From Bacillota bacterium (GTDB lineage Bacteria; Bacillota; Clostridia; Acetivibrionales; DSM-2933), in contig JAEYYB010000118.1 of the NCBI GenBank assembly GCA_023430975.1, forward strand, positions 40,673 through 104,672: a stretch of DNA of 64,000 nt. Direction: 5' to 3'. Made by a program: the position numbers and the translations under genes. The first letter of the stretch is position 1, and each line of letters begins with the position of its first letter. Shown here piece by piece: positions 8,849 through 17,997 of this stretch. The notes beneath the pieces are model-generated. The model saw nothing but the letters and a program-made list of their open reading frames with translations, searched no databases and was not told the origin of the DNA.

Positions 8849-9769
8849 TTACTTCTTGTTAAACCTTTGATCCTTAATTTCAATTTTACCTGCTTTTCTC
8901 AGGTCATTTAATATTTCTGAAAAAGGTTTACACTTTTCAAGCTTTGTTTTTAGAGTAACAGCATCTTTTATTGTCTCAAAATCAGGTTCATACTTTGGTA
9001 TAATCTCGTTTACCATTACGATATGAAATCCGTCAGATGCTTTAATTACCGGGCTTATATCACCTTGATTTGACTGAAAAACCACCCTCTCAACATCAGG
9101 TTGGATGGAACTTAATGAGCCCTTTATTAAAAACCCTCTGTCACCGCCTTTTTCCTTGCCTGCACCAACTGACCTCTCCACAGCAAGACTTTTAAAGTCG
9201 GCACCGTTTAATAATTGCTCCCTTATCAAAGTAGCATCCGATTCAGTTTTAAGAACTATCTCGCTGAATCTTCTTTTCTCTGGCACAGTGAATTTATCCT
9301 TATTGGCTTTATAGTATTTGTTAACCTCATCGCTGCTTACTTTTACATCTTTTGAAGCAACCTTATCAAAAAGCATGGAAAGCCTTAAATCTTCCTTTGC
9401 CTCTTCAATAGTCTTTTTTATAAGAGAAAGACTCTCTAGGTATGCACTTTCAGAATTATACTCCATTGATATTTTTCTTTTCAATTCTTTATCAACTTCA
9501 TCAGTAGTTACAGCAATACCATAACTTTTTGCTGCATTTTCAATTACCATATTGTCAATGTATTTTTCAAGATTATAAACACCTGATTTTTTGACTAACA
9601 AATCATTAATTTCCGACTCCATTATATTTTTTCCGTCAACAACAGCTACAATATTTTCCTTTGGTGCTGTTAAGCTGCTTATAAGAAAAAACGCTCCGAT
9701 CCCTAAAACAAACCCTATTGCCAGAAACAGCAGTCTTATCTTCAGTGCATTTTTTGTCCAACCTGTCAT
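8849..9769 (-). CDS. Membrane-anchored parvulin-type peptidyl-prolyl isomerase (PrsA/SurA-like foldase)
   Basis: 306 residues from the chosen start. An N-terminal membrane anchor (LLFLAIGFVLGIGAFF) without a lipobox Cys, a SurA-type N-terminal helical region, and a parvulin domain about 180-280 (RRFSEIVLKT, GGDRGFL, FHIVMVNE). It should help secreted proteins fold outside the membrane, fitting a heavy secretor of cellulases. The longest frame begins at 9820, but AAGGGGG sits at proper distance only before the ATG at 9769, so I place the start there. It is monocistronic, between family B and family A repeats. Confidence 0.85.
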   Translation of the reverse strand: MTGWTKNALKIRLLFLAIGFVLGIGAFFLISSLTAPKENIVAVVDGKNIMESEINDLLVKKSGVYNLEKYIDNMVIENAAKSYGIAVTTDEVDKELKRKISMEYNSESAYLESLSLIKKTIEEAKEDLRLSMLFDKVASKDVKVSSDEVNKYYKANKDKFTVPEKRRFSEIVLKTESDATLIREQLLNGADFKSLAVERSVGAGKEKGGDRGFLIKGSLSSIQPDVERVVFQSNQGDISPVIKASDGFHIVMVNEIIPKYEPDFETIKDAVTLKTKLEKCKPFSEILNDLRKAGKIEIKDQRFNKK

Positions 9770-9928
9770 TTGTATGATCCCCCTTGCTTCATTTAAGGCA
9801 AAATTCTTCCTATAATTCATAGATTCATTTTATACTATCAATATTCGACTTGTAAAGACATGTTTTGTTACTGGATTGTTACAAGTTTTTTCGAGGGTTT
9901 TGCATTGTCCAATATTGAAGTACCAACT

Positions 9929-9970
9929 ATATGAAAAGTGTTAATAATCTTACATTTGTCAGAGCAAATA
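9929..9970. repeat. Repeat family A, left half only
   Basis: ATATGAAAAGTG, TTAATAATCTTACATTTG and AGAGCAAATAA are the family A left half, ending directly at a terminator stem. The G in ATGAAAAGTG is the same arm variant as the full copy at 45601. Confidence 0.75.
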
Positions 9971-10010
9971 AAAATAGCAGGCTATTATATTTCGTAGCCT
10001 GCTATTTTTC
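9971..10010 (-). terminator. Terminator of the xylose operon
   Basis: A 14-bp stem (AAAATAGCAGGCTA at 9971-9984 and complement at 9995-10008) with T/A runs on both sides, about 70 bases beyond the stop codon of galM. Confidence 0.85.
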
Positions 10011-10080
10011 TTAAGCGCCTTAGAATTTGATAATCTATTAAATAATAAAATTAAATTAATGATTTTTTATCTCTATATTT

Positions 10081-11154
10081 TTATATTTTTATATTTTTAT
10101 TTTTTTTAAATTTATAAACTGTTGTATGTATGTACTCCTCACCGGCCTTAAATATCGGTGACGGAAAATTCTTGTGCTTTAACGAATTTGGGAAATATTG
10201 AGTTTCAAGACAAAACCCGCTTCTTCTCGTGTATTGCACATTACCTTTTCCTTTATAGGAGCCTTCAATATGGTTTCCTGTGTATAATTGAATCCCAGGT
10301 TTAGTAGTATAAACTTCCATAAACCTTCCGCTCGCAGGATCATATACCTCAGCCGCCATCTTGAGCTTTGCCCCTGGTTCATTTAATATAAAGTTGTGAT
10401 CATATCCTTCACCGTTTATGATCTGGGGATCATCAACATCTATCCCTGCACCAATGGGCTTCATTGTGGTAAAATTCATTGGAGTGCCAAAAACGTCCAT
10501 GATTTCTCCGGTAGTTAGACACTCTTCGTTTATGGGAGTAAACTTATCAGCGTAAATCTTGACATGATGTTTTGAAATATCTCCTGCACCATGTCCTGAC
10601 AGATTGAAGTACGCATGGTTTGTAAGGTTTATAACAGTGTCCTTGTCCGAAACTGCATGATAATCAATCTTAAGTGCGTTATCATCTGTAAGGGAATAAA
10701 TTACCGTAACCTTTAAGTTACCAGGGTAATTTTCCTCACCGTCTTTACTCAAATACGTCAGCTTCAAGCACTCTTGATTGCTGTCCTTAACTATATCAGC
10801 ATCCCAGATAACTTTGTTAAATCCCTTGATTCCACCATGAATATGGTTCTCTCCATCATTTTTTTCAACCTGATATTCTACACCATTAATTTCAAAACAC
10901 GAATCCTCGATCCTATTTGCATGCCTTCCAACGAGGGCACCAAAATACAGATCGTCTTCCAAATAATCTATTAGCTTATCATATCCCAGTACAACATCCT
11001 CATAATTTCCATTCTTGTCTGGTGCAAAAATGGAAATTATGATTCCACCAAAGTTGGTAATTTTCGCTTTTATTCCGTCACTGTTGGACAGGGTAAAAAT
11101 CTCTATATCATTTCGGTCATATCCATCAATAAATTTCTCTCTTATAATACTCAT
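10081..11154 (-). CDS. galM: Aldose 1-epimerase (mutarotase)
   Basis: 357 residues. It interconverts alpha and beta anomers of aldoses in the cytoplasm, here most likely supplying the xylose anomer used by xylose isomerase. Family motifs: NFGG, GRHANRI (substrate Arg), ENHIHGG, the catalytic-base region NHAYFNLSG, and the catalytic Glu in CLETQYFPNS. It lies 21 bases after xylA as the last gene of the xyl operon. The tail after TTVYKF (KKNKNIKI) comes from a microsatellite-like run of TATTTTTA units at about 10080-10110, so the natural C-terminus has probably been extended by slippage. This should not affect the enzyme. Confidence 0.92.
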   Translation of the reverse strand: MSIIREKFIDGYDRNDIEIFTLSNSDGIKAKITNFGGIIISIFAPDKNGNYEDVVLGYDKLIDYLEDDLYFGALVGRHANRIEDSCFEINGVEYQVEKNDGENHIHGGIKGFNKVIWDADIVKDSNQECLKLTYLSKDGEENYPGNLKVTVIYSLTDDNALKIDYHAVSDKDTVINLTNHAYFNLSGHGAGDISKHHVKIYADKFTPINEECLTTGEIMDVFGTPMNFTTMKPIGAGIDVDDPQIINGEGYDHNFILNEPGAKLKMAAEVYDPASGRFMEVYTTKPGIQLYTGNHIEGSYKGKGNVQYTRRSGFCLETQYFPNSLKHKNFPSPIFKAGEEYIHTTVYKFKKNKNIKI

Positions 11155-11175
11155 TGGATGTACCTTCTTAAAAAA

Positions 11176-12495
11176 TTAATCTTCTAAAATATACTTGTTC
11201 AGCACGCTTTCAAGAACTTCCTGTCTTCCTGATACGTTTTTAACCTGGTCATGCTCCAACGCATATTTTTCCAACTCTTTAAAACCAACTTTTCCGTTAA
11301 CTATATCGCTTCCAATGCCGCTTTTGTAGCTTGCATAACGGTCTTCAATAACTTTATCAAACTTGCCTTCTGAAACCATCTTGTGAGCAATCTTAAGACC
11401 TTTAGCAAAAGCATCCATTCCTGCAATATGTGCATAGAAAAGATCGATTGGCTCAAATGAACCTCTTCTTACCTTGGAGTCGAAGTTCAATCCGCCGGTT
11501 GTGAAACCGCCTGCTTTAAGAATTTCATACATGCAGAGTGTTGTATCGTAAATATTAGTTGGGAATTGGTCTGTATCCCATCCTAAGAGTAAGTCTCCCT
11601 GATTTGCATCAATACTTCCGAATACATTGTTTACTCTTGCAGTATATACTTCATGCTGGAAGGTATGAGCAGCAAGTGTAGCATGGTTTGCTTCTATGTT
11701 CATCTTGAAATCGTTTTCAAGACCGTGAGCCCTTAAGAAACCGACAACTGTAGCTGTATCGAAATCATACTGGTGTTTTGTAGGTTCCTTTGGCTTTGGC
11801 TCAATGAGGAATTGTCCTTTAAAGCCTATTTCCTTTGCATAATTAACAGCCATTCTTAAGAATCTTCCCATGTTGTCAAGCTCAAGCTTCATGTCTGTAT
11901 TTAAGAGTGTTTCATAGCCTTCTCTTCCACCCCAGAATACATAGTTCTGTCCGCCAAGCTCTAATGTTATTTCCATTGCTTTTTTAACCTGAGCTGCTGC
12001 GAATGCAAAAACATCTGCATTTGGTGATGTTGAAGCACCATGAACAAATCTTGGGTTACTGAATGCATTTGTAGTTCCCCATAGGAGCTTAACACTGCTG
12101 GTTTTCATATATTCCTTCATAAGAGCTACTATTTCATCAAGTCTCTTATTTGTTTCTCTAAGAGTTGAAGCTTCAGGTGCTATATCCCTGTCATGGAAAC
12201 AGTAGTATGGAACACCTAACTTTTCGCAGAACTCGAAGTTTGCAGCAACTTTTGCCTTTGCAAGCTCCATCGGATCTGTTATGTTGTCCCATGGTCTTAC
12301 AGCTGTTCCAGGTCCGAATGGATCTCCGCCTGTTCCCTGGAATGTATGCCAGTAAGCAACTGCGAATCTCAAATGATCCTTCATTGTCTTTCCGCCTATA
12401 ACTTCATCTGGGTTATAGTACTTAAAAGCCAAAGGATTATCAGAGTTTTTGCCTTCGTATTGAATCTTTGAAACATTACTAAAAAATTCTGACAT
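11176..12495 (-). CDS. xylA: Xylose isomerase
   Basis: 439 residues, the length of class II (mesophilic clostridial) xylose isomerases. It converts D-xylose to D-xylulose with two divalent metals. Motifs seen: FHDRD with the ring-opening His and Asp, VFWGGREGYE, the metal-binding Glu in IEPKPKEPTKHQYD, and IEANHATLA. Complete. AGGAGG sits 8 bases before the ATG. It follows the ROK regulator by 41 bases and precedes galM by 21. The organism therefore appears able to use xylose, possibly from xylan freed by its cellulosome. Confidence 0.97.
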   Translation of the reverse strand: MSEFFSNVSKIQYEGKNSDNPLAFKYYNPDEVIGGKTMKDHLRFAVAYWHTFQGTGGDPFGPGTAVRPWDNITDPMELAKAKVAANFEFCEKLGVPYYCFHDRDIAPEASTLRETNKRLDEIVALMKEYMKTSSVKLLWGTTNAFSNPRFVHGASTSPNADVFAFAAAQVKKAMEITLELGGQNYVFWGGREGYETLLNTDMKLELDNMGRFLRMAVNYAKEIGFKGQFLIEPKPKEPTKHQYDFDTATVVGFLRAHGLENDFKMNIEANHATLAAHTFQHEVYTARVNNVFGSIDANQGDLLLGWDTDQFPTNIYDTTLCMYEILKAGGFTTGGLNFDSKVRRGSFEPIDLFYAHIAGMDAFAKGLKIAHKMVSEGKFDKVIEDRYASYKSGIGSDIVNGKVGFKELEKYALEHDQVKNVSGRQEVLESVLNKYILED

Positions 12496-12523
12496 CTTTT
12501 TTCCTCCTTAAAATTTATTGAAT

Positions 12524-12539
12524 TAAACACTAATGTTTA
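12524..12539. promoter_or_regulatory. Small palindrome before xylA
   Basis: TAAACA-CTAA-TGTTTA is an inverted repeat at the junction of the regulator gene and xylA, overlapping the regulator's stop codon. It could be a binding site of the ROK regulator. This is based on symmetry and position only. Confidence 0.25.
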
Positions 12540-13739
12540 TTTCCCAAAGAAAACTTTTAATGGTATTATGGCTGAGCCGAGCACTGAAGCCCTTTCTCCC
12601 AGCTTTGATTCAATTATTTCGATATCTTTTGAAGTTTGTTTTAATGCCTTGCACATAACAATTTCTTTCAAACTATCCAGAACAATATCGGAATAATTTA
12701 CAAAATCTTTTCCCAAGACTATTTTTTGAGGACTTAATATATTGACAATACTTGAGACTGCCAGTCCAAGAAACCTTGCTGCTTCAAGTAGTATATTCCT
12801 TGCTACCTCGTCCCCATCTCTTGCACAGTCTATAATTGATTTGGCATCTATTTCCTCAACATCTTCTACATCATTAAGCTTTGAAGCAATACCCGACTTT
12901 ACAAGCCTCTTTGCCTGCTCCACCATATGAGTAGTTGATGCTATTGTTTCAAGGCATCCGTAATTTCCACACCTGCATTTAGAACCGTTTGAATCGACAA
13001 CCATATGGCCGACTTCTCCGGTAATGCCGCTTGATCCACGGTATGGCTTTCCATCTATAAAAATACCGGAACCTATACCTGATTTAATATTTACACAAAC
13101 GAAATTACTTATTCCTTGACAGGTACCTATCCAATTTTCACTTATCGCTGAAGCCATTGCTTCGTTTTCAACGTATACATTAACACCTTTAAGTTCTGGG
13201 AATTGACCTCTTATATCAACATTCTCCCATCCCATATTAGGAGCAAATATAACTTTGCCCTCTAGGCTATCTACCATCCCCGGTACTGACATCCCAATTC
13301 CTAAAAGTCTTTCAAGTGCTATGGAATGGTCTTTTAAAATCCTTTTTATTTCTTTTTGAATGACTTTCATAACATTTTCAAAGATCATGGTCTTAGGCAT
13401 TGCCAGAGTCTTTTCTTCAATAATCCGGCTGGTTGTATCCATTAAAATAAAGCTTATATAATTTATATCCATGTCTATTCCAATGGTGTACAAAGATTCC
13501 GGTTTAAGTTCTATTAAAACCGGTCTCCTTCCACCCTTGGATTCTCCGATACCAGTTTCGGAAATATAACCAATTTCCAAAAGCTCAGATACGATACTTC
13601 CGATTGCTGTAGGTGACAATCCCGTGAGTTTAGACAATTCAGCTCTTGAAATTGCTTTATGAACTCTTATCATGTCCAAAATTGCTGTTTGGTTAAACTC
13701 CTTAAGAAATCTATTATTACCCACTATCTTCCCTGTCAT
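12537..13739 (-). CDS. xylR: ROK-family transcriptional regulator of the xylose operon
   Basis: 400 residues: an N-terminal winged helix-turn-helix (about 12-75; SRAELSKLTGLSPTAIGSIV) followed by a ROK sugar-kinase-like domain. The ROK zinc motif CRCGNYGCLE and GEVGHM are present, as is GSGIFIDG. This is the XylR arrangement common in Firmicutes, where xylose or glucose binding releases DNA. It lies inside the operon, between xylB (37 bases upstream, AAAAGGAGC ribosome site) and xylA, so it probably regulates its own operon. XylR as repressor is an inference from context; ROK proteins can answer to other sugars. Confidence 0.87.
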   Translation of the reverse strand: MTGKIVGNNRFLKEFNQTAILDMIRVHKAISRAELSKLTGLSPTAIGSIVSELLEIGYISETGIGESKGGRRPVLIELKPESLYTIGIDMDINYISFILMDTTSRIIEEKTLAMPKTMIFENVMKVIQKEIKRILKDHSIALERLLGIGMSVPGMVDSLEGKVIFAPNMGWENVDIRGQFPELKGVNVYVENEAMASAISENWIGTCQGISNFVCVNIKSGIGSGIFIDGKPYRGSSGITGEVGHMVVDSNGSKCRCGNYGCLETIASTTHMVEQAKRLVKSGIASKLNDVEDVEEIDAKSIIDCARDGDEVARNILLEAARFLGLAVSSIVNILSPQKIVLGKDFVNYSDIVLDSLKEIVMCKALKQTSKDIEIIESKLGERASVLGSAIIPLKVFFGK

Positions 13740-13776
13740 TATCTGCTCCTTTTAAAATCATTGAATAAACAATATC

Positions 13777-15303
13777 TTACAGAATGGACGAAACATCTGC
13801 AAAATCCTTTTTCAATGAGGTGTAAAGGCGTTTATATATATCATAATATTTATTGTATTTGCTATTTACTGCCATATCCGCCTGCTGTTTTGTCTTTACG
13901 CTTATTACCTTATCGCATGCTTCCATAACGCTGCTGTAAATGCCTGCACCAACGCCTGCAAGAATTGCTACGCCAAGAGCCGGGCCTTCACTTGAGTTTA
14001 TGGTAGTTATCTCAGTGCCGAATACATCTGCCTGCATTTGTCTCCATAGAGGGCTCTTTCCGCCGCCTCCCGATGCTCTTACCTCAGAAACGTTTACTCC
14101 CATTTCCTTGATAATTTCCAGGCAGTCCTTAAGGCTATAAACTACACCTTCCATTACTGCTCTTACCATATCAGGCTTTTCATGCTTTGCAGATAATCCG
14201 AAGAATACCCCTTTTGCATTAGGGTCAAGATGTGGTGTTCTTTCACCCATAAGATATGGTAAATATATCAAACCGCTGCATCCTGCAGCAACTCTTTCTG
14301 CTTCCTTATCCATAAGCATGTATGGATCAACATCCATAAGCTCGGCAGTTCTCTTTTCTTCTATACAGAAGTTATCACGGAACCACTTTAATGAAAGTCC
14401 GGCACCCTGAGTTACACCCATTATGTGCCATGTGTTTGGAACCGCATGACAGAAAGTATGTACTCTTCCCTTTGGATCTATGCTTACATTTTCCGAGAAT
14501 GCAAAAACTACTCCTGATGTGCCTATTGTGGAAGATACTACCCCGGATTTTACTATTCCATTTCCAATAGCACCTGCAGCCTGATCCCCTGCTCCGCCTA
14601 CCACTATAGTTCCTTCTTTAAGGCCTGTAAGTGATGAAGCTTCATTATTTACTTTACCAGTAACCTCCTGGGACTCATAAAGTTTTCCTAGCATGCTTTT
14701 TTCTATACCAAGCTTATTTAATACTTCATCACTCCATTTGCGGCCAGGTATATCCATAAGCTGCATTCCACTGGCATCGGAAACTTCGGTAGCAAATTCC
14801 CCTGTTAGTCTAAATCTTATATAGTCTTTAGGAAGAAGTATCTTGGTTACTTTAGCGTAAACTTCAGGCTCGTTATTCTTAACCCAAAGAATTTTAGATG
14901 CTGTAAAACCAGTCAATGCCGGGTTTGCAGTAATTTCTATGAGTCTTTCCTTACCTATGATTGATGTGATCTGATCGCATTCTGCGGAGCTTCTCTGGTC
15001 GCACCATATGATGGATTTTCTTAACACTTTATAGTCCTTGTCCAAAAGAACTGCACCATGCATTTGTCCGGACAAGCCTACGCCCTTGATTTCAGATACA
15101 TCGATACCGCTTTTGTAAATAACTTCTTTGATTGTCGTGCATGTTGCCATCCACCAATCTTCAGGGTCCTGCTCTGCCCAACCTATATTAGGCTGGTATA
15201 GCGGATATTCTCCAACACTGCTTGCTATGGTATTACCCATTTCATCAAATAACACCGTTTTTGTACCGGACGTTCCAATGTCAATTCCCAATAAAAATGA
15301 CAA
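13777..15303 (-). CDS. xylB: Xylulokinase (TTG start)
   Basis: 508 residues, FGGY kinase family, phosphorylating D-xylulose to xylulose 5-phosphate for the pentose phosphate pathway. Seen: LLGIDIGTSGTK (phosphate loop 1), GLSGQMHG (with the substrate-binding His), GGAGDQAAGAIG, and the C-terminal ATP segment ASGGGGKSPLW. The longest frame begins at an ATG at 15333, but the strong ribosome site GGGGAGGGG lies inside that extension, 6 bases before a TTG at 15303. Starting there also gives the normal N-terminus (SFLLGIDIG), so I choose TTG. It is the first gene of the xylB-xylR-xylA-galM operon. Confidence 0.94.
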   Translation of the reverse strand: MSFLLGIDIGTSGTKTVLFDEMGNTIASSVGEYPLYQPNIGWAEQDPEDWWMATCTTIKEVIYKSGIDVSEIKGVGLSGQMHGAVLLDKDYKVLRKSIIWCDQRSSAECDQITSIIGKERLIEITANPALTGFTASKILWVKNNEPEVYAKVTKILLPKDYIRFRLTGEFATEVSDASGMQLMDIPGRKWSDEVLNKLGIEKSMLGKLYESQEVTGKVNNEASSLTGLKEGTIVVGGAGDQAAGAIGNGIVKSGVVSSTIGTSGVVFAFSENVSIDPKGRVHTFCHAVPNTWHIMGVTQGAGLSLKWFRDNFCIEEKRTAELMDVDPYMLMDKEAERVAAGCSGLIYLPYLMGERTPHLDPNAKGVFFGLSAKHEKPDMVRAVMEGVVYSLKDCLEIIKEMGVNVSEVRASGGGGKSPLWRQMQADVFGTEITTINSSEGPALGVAILAGVGAGIYSSVMEACDKVISVKTKQQADMAVNSKYNKYYDIYKRLYTSLKKDFADVSSIL

Positions 15304-15309
15304 GAATAA

Positions 15310-15318
15310 CCCCTCCCC
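15310..15318 (-). promoter_or_regulatory. Ribosome site that fixes the xylB TTG start
   Basis: GGGGAGGGG on the minus strand, 6 bases before the TTG at 15303. It lies within codons 6-8 of the longer frame and so argues against the upstream ATG. Confidence 0.8.
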
Positions 15319-15481
15319 ATACCGTTTTATCAACTTTGTAATATCATATTATTAACTACAATTAATTATACCACCCTTTTCAAAATAAATCTATAGTTTT
15401 TAAAAAACTTTATAATATGACATTACTAACAACTCATATGCTATAATTATCAAAAATTGTTTAGTATTTGCATGTAAACGC

Positions 15482-16588
15482 TTATATTGTCCTGGCAGCT
15501 TTAGCATTTTTCACTTTCCCAGCCCTCTTGTGCCTGACAAATGATATAATGAGCAATATACATGGTATTATAATCTGAAATGGAATAGAATAATATTGCC
15601 AAAAATCTGCTGCCCATTGCAGCATCTCCATAATACTTTCAAATACCCAAATAGATAATGAAACGACCAAAGCAGTTACAGGAAGTACAAACGGCTTATA
15701 ATCATCAAGGTTTAAGAGTTGTACTATACCTGCAGACGCTGCATAGATACAAATCCCTGCTTTAATAATTCCTGCTACTGTAAGGTTAACATCAAGAAGC
15801 GGATCTACATCCAGATTAGGAATAAGTCTGAATACTATATGTGACGGAAATATATCCCGTGAGGCCATATCGCTGCCTAAAACTAAAATATTTCTTAATA
15901 TAACTTCAACAAGAACCAAACCCACAAACAGCGAAGAAAATATTGATGTTTTCACAATCTTCTCTTGTTTATTAACGTAGGGAAAAACCATTAAAAATGC
16001 AATTGCCTCCCCGAACGGGAAAGTTACAGTCCCGAATGCGGTTTTTATTATTGGTTTTATACCTTGTGACATAAAGGGTTTCAGATTTTCTAAATCATAT
16101 GCAGTGATCAGGGAAAAAAACACAAAGACAAGAATTACAATCAATATTACAAGAAATATTTCACTGATCCTACCCATAACTTCTATACCTGACCTTACTG
16201 AAAAGGCAACGATGAGAGAAAAACTTACAATTATAAACAGAATGGGTGTTTCAGGATAGCCTGTTATAACAGAATATTCGCCAAAATTCCGTAATACCAA
16301 AGATGCCAGGTGAATAAAATACCAGATATATAATATGGCGAATCCTTTACCCAATATCTTGCCGAAATTTTTTTCCAATGCTTCTATCAGTGTACATGAG
16401 GGGTTCAATCTGTAAATTGATGCATACATTGCTATTAAAATTGTACCAATGATACAGCCAATAAGAAATGCCAGCCACGCTTCTTGCTTTGCCCCTGCTG
16501 CAGGACTTACTATCAGCGAACTTCCTATCATAAAGCCGCACAAGAGAGTAAATAATTGATAATTTGATATCCTCGAATTTTTATACAT
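15482..16588 (-). CDS. gerKB: Spore germinant receptor subunit B (GerAB/GerKB permease family)
   Basis: 368 residues of almost continuous hydrophobic helices (about ten membrane segments), of the endospore germination permease family related to amino-acid/APC transporters. The N-terminus (ISNYQLFTLLCGFMIGSSL) and the AWLAFLIG segment are typical. With the A and C subunits it forms the inner-membrane spore receptor that senses nutrients; the B subunit is known to bind the germinant in related systems. The ATG overlaps the stop codon of the small upstream gene by one base (TAATG), so translation is probably coupled. It is the last gene of the operon. The germinant itself cannot be told from the sequence. 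Confidence 0.9.
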   Translation of the reverse strand: MYKNSRISNYQLFTLLCGFMIGSSLIVSPAAGAKQEAWLAFLIGCIIGTILIAMYASIYRLNPSCTLIEALEKNFGKILGKGFAILYIWYFIHLASLVLRNFGEYSVITGYPETPILFIIVSFSLIVAFSVRSGIEVMGRISEIFLVILIVILVFVFFSLITAYDLENLKPFMSQGIKPIIKTAFGTVTFPFGEAIAFLMVFPYVNKQEKIVKTSIFSSLFVGLVLVEVILRNILVLGSDMASRDIFPSHIVFRLIPNLDVDPLLDVNLTVAGIIKAGICIYAASAGIVQLLNLDDYKPFVLPVTALVVSLSIWVFESIMEMLQWAADFWQYYSIPFQIIIPCILLIISFVRHKRAGKVKNAKAARTI

Positions 16589-16809
16589 TATGCTTCACCT
16601 AATATCCCTTTAATTATTGATTCTATGACCTTTGTAGGACTTGCAGGAGCTTTATCCATTACTTGTATGAGGCTTATAGTAAGACCAATTCCAATAATAA
16701 ATGCATAAAATCCGATATATTTTACTCTGTGCTTTGATTTTTTTATAATACTTGGTATATCAACCAGAGTTATAATGATAAATGTTGCAATTATACCCAA
16801 TATGTCCAT
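16588..16809 (-). CDS. Small two-helix membrane protein inside the ger operon (candidate D subunit)
   Basis: 73 residues with two hydrophobic helices (about 3-19 and 31-50) separated by a basic loop (KKSKHRVK), then a short polar tail. It lies between the C and B subunit genes, 13 bases after gerKC and overlapping gerKB by one base. Small two-helix 'D subunits' are known to accompany some Bacillus and Clostridium germinant receptors and to modulate their response. Size, topology and position fit that family. Its function here is inference. Confidence 0.75.
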   Translation of the reverse strand: MDILGIIATFIIITLVDIPSIIKKSKHRVKYIGFYAFIIGIGLTISLIQVMDKAPASPTKVIESIIKGILGEA

Positions 16810-16822
16810 GCAAATCCATCCT

Positions 16823-17992
16823 TTATTTTGGTTCAGCAGGCTCTCTTATAAGACCCGACCTTCTTATTTTGAATATCACTTCTATATTAACTGGTGTTTG
16901 GCTGTAAATATTGCTCCAATTATGAAATGATTTTGTCCAATCAGAGTAATAATTTCTATAAATTTCATCAATAAAACCGAAAACATCACTTTTAAATTCT
17001 TTTTGTGTAATTTTAACAGCATTGTCGATTTCGTCTTTCATTTCTTTTTCCACTGCATCTTCCAAAGCTTTAACCATATCAGGTTTTGTTAAGTCTGCTT
17101 TTTCCTGCTGCTCACCAATATTCCCTTCTGCTGTGACTTCAATGCTTAAAACAGGCTTTCCATCAACAATTTTTGAAATGGTTTTTCCTTTAGTACGAAC
17201 AACCTCTATTGAAATAATTTTTTGGGAATGTAGCGGGCTTGGTACGTTAATAATTGTGCTTTCTATTTTATCATCTGCAAGTAAATAACCTCTTGTCTGT
17301 AAAGGATCAAGAAAGCCTATCAATTTATCCTTTTTAATAACAGCAGAGCCTTCTGTTAAAAGGTCTTCCTGAAATACTTTGCCTGTCTTATTGCCTTTAT
17401 ATATTGTTGGCAGTACAAAGCTATATTCTTCCTTATTAAGAACTTTTAGTGCATCAATCAAAGTTACCTTTATGGTTTTACCAAAATATCGGCTGGCCTC
17501 CAAAGCCTCTATCTCGTGAGTTGCTGGAAGCCTGGACATGCGGCTTTCACTTTGCAAAACAGTTTTAGCTTCCATTCCTTTTGCTATTAATAAATCTGCA
17601 CGTCTTCTTGTTTCAGTATCTCTTTCAAACAAATCAAATATCCTACTTATACCATCTCTTGCAAAGTCCTCCGAAATCACCATTAATTGTACCTGCCCAA
17701 AATATACCCTTTTATTTATTTTTGCTATTAAATTTCTGGCACACTCAAAAACAGTTTCTCCCGTACTGCTAACATTATTAAAAGCATTTTTTTCATTTCC
17801 CCCGCCTTCTCCAGAAGTTTTCATTGCTTCAGGTTTTACAATCTGAACAGTAATTTCAAATTTCCCATTCTCTCCCTTATCAAAGGCAATCCCTGTTATG
17901 ATACCTAAATCTGTCAAATCCCTATTATTCCAGCAGCCTGTCAGTATTAATATGATACTTAATATAAAAAGTAATTTGCTGTAGCATTTCAT
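16823..17992 (-). CDS. gerKC: Spore germinant receptor subunit C, lipoprotein (Ger(x)C family)
   Basis: 389 residues. A lipoprotein signal peptide with lipobox LTGC (Cys20) is followed by WNNRDLTDLG, the typical start of mature GerC proteins, where C-W-(N/D)-x-x-(D/E) is conserved. The rest is the three-domain GerC fold, ending with IEVIFKIRRSG. It is anchored on the outer face of the spore inner membrane beside the A and B subunits. It lies 5 bases after gerKA, within the four-gene operon. Full length. Confidence 0.92.
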   Translation of the reverse strand: MKCYSKLLFILSIILILTGCWNNRDLTDLGIITGIAFDKGENGKFEITVQIVKPEAMKTSGEGGGNEKNAFNNVSSTGETVFECARNLIAKINKRVYFGQVQLMVISEDFARDGISRIFDLFERDTETRRRADLLIAKGMEAKTVLQSESRMSRLPATHEIEALEASRYFGKTIKVTLIDALKVLNKEEYSFVLPTIYKGNKTGKVFQEDLLTEGSAVIKKDKLIGFLDPLQTRGYLLADDKIESTIINVPSPLHSQKIISIEVVRTKGKTISKIVDGKPVLSIEVTAEGNIGEQQEKADLTKPDMVKALEDAVEKEMKDEIDNAVKITQKEFKSDVFGFIDEIYRNYYSDWTKSFHNWSNIYSQTPVNIEVIFKIRRSGLIREPAEPK

Positions 17993-17997
17993 AAATT

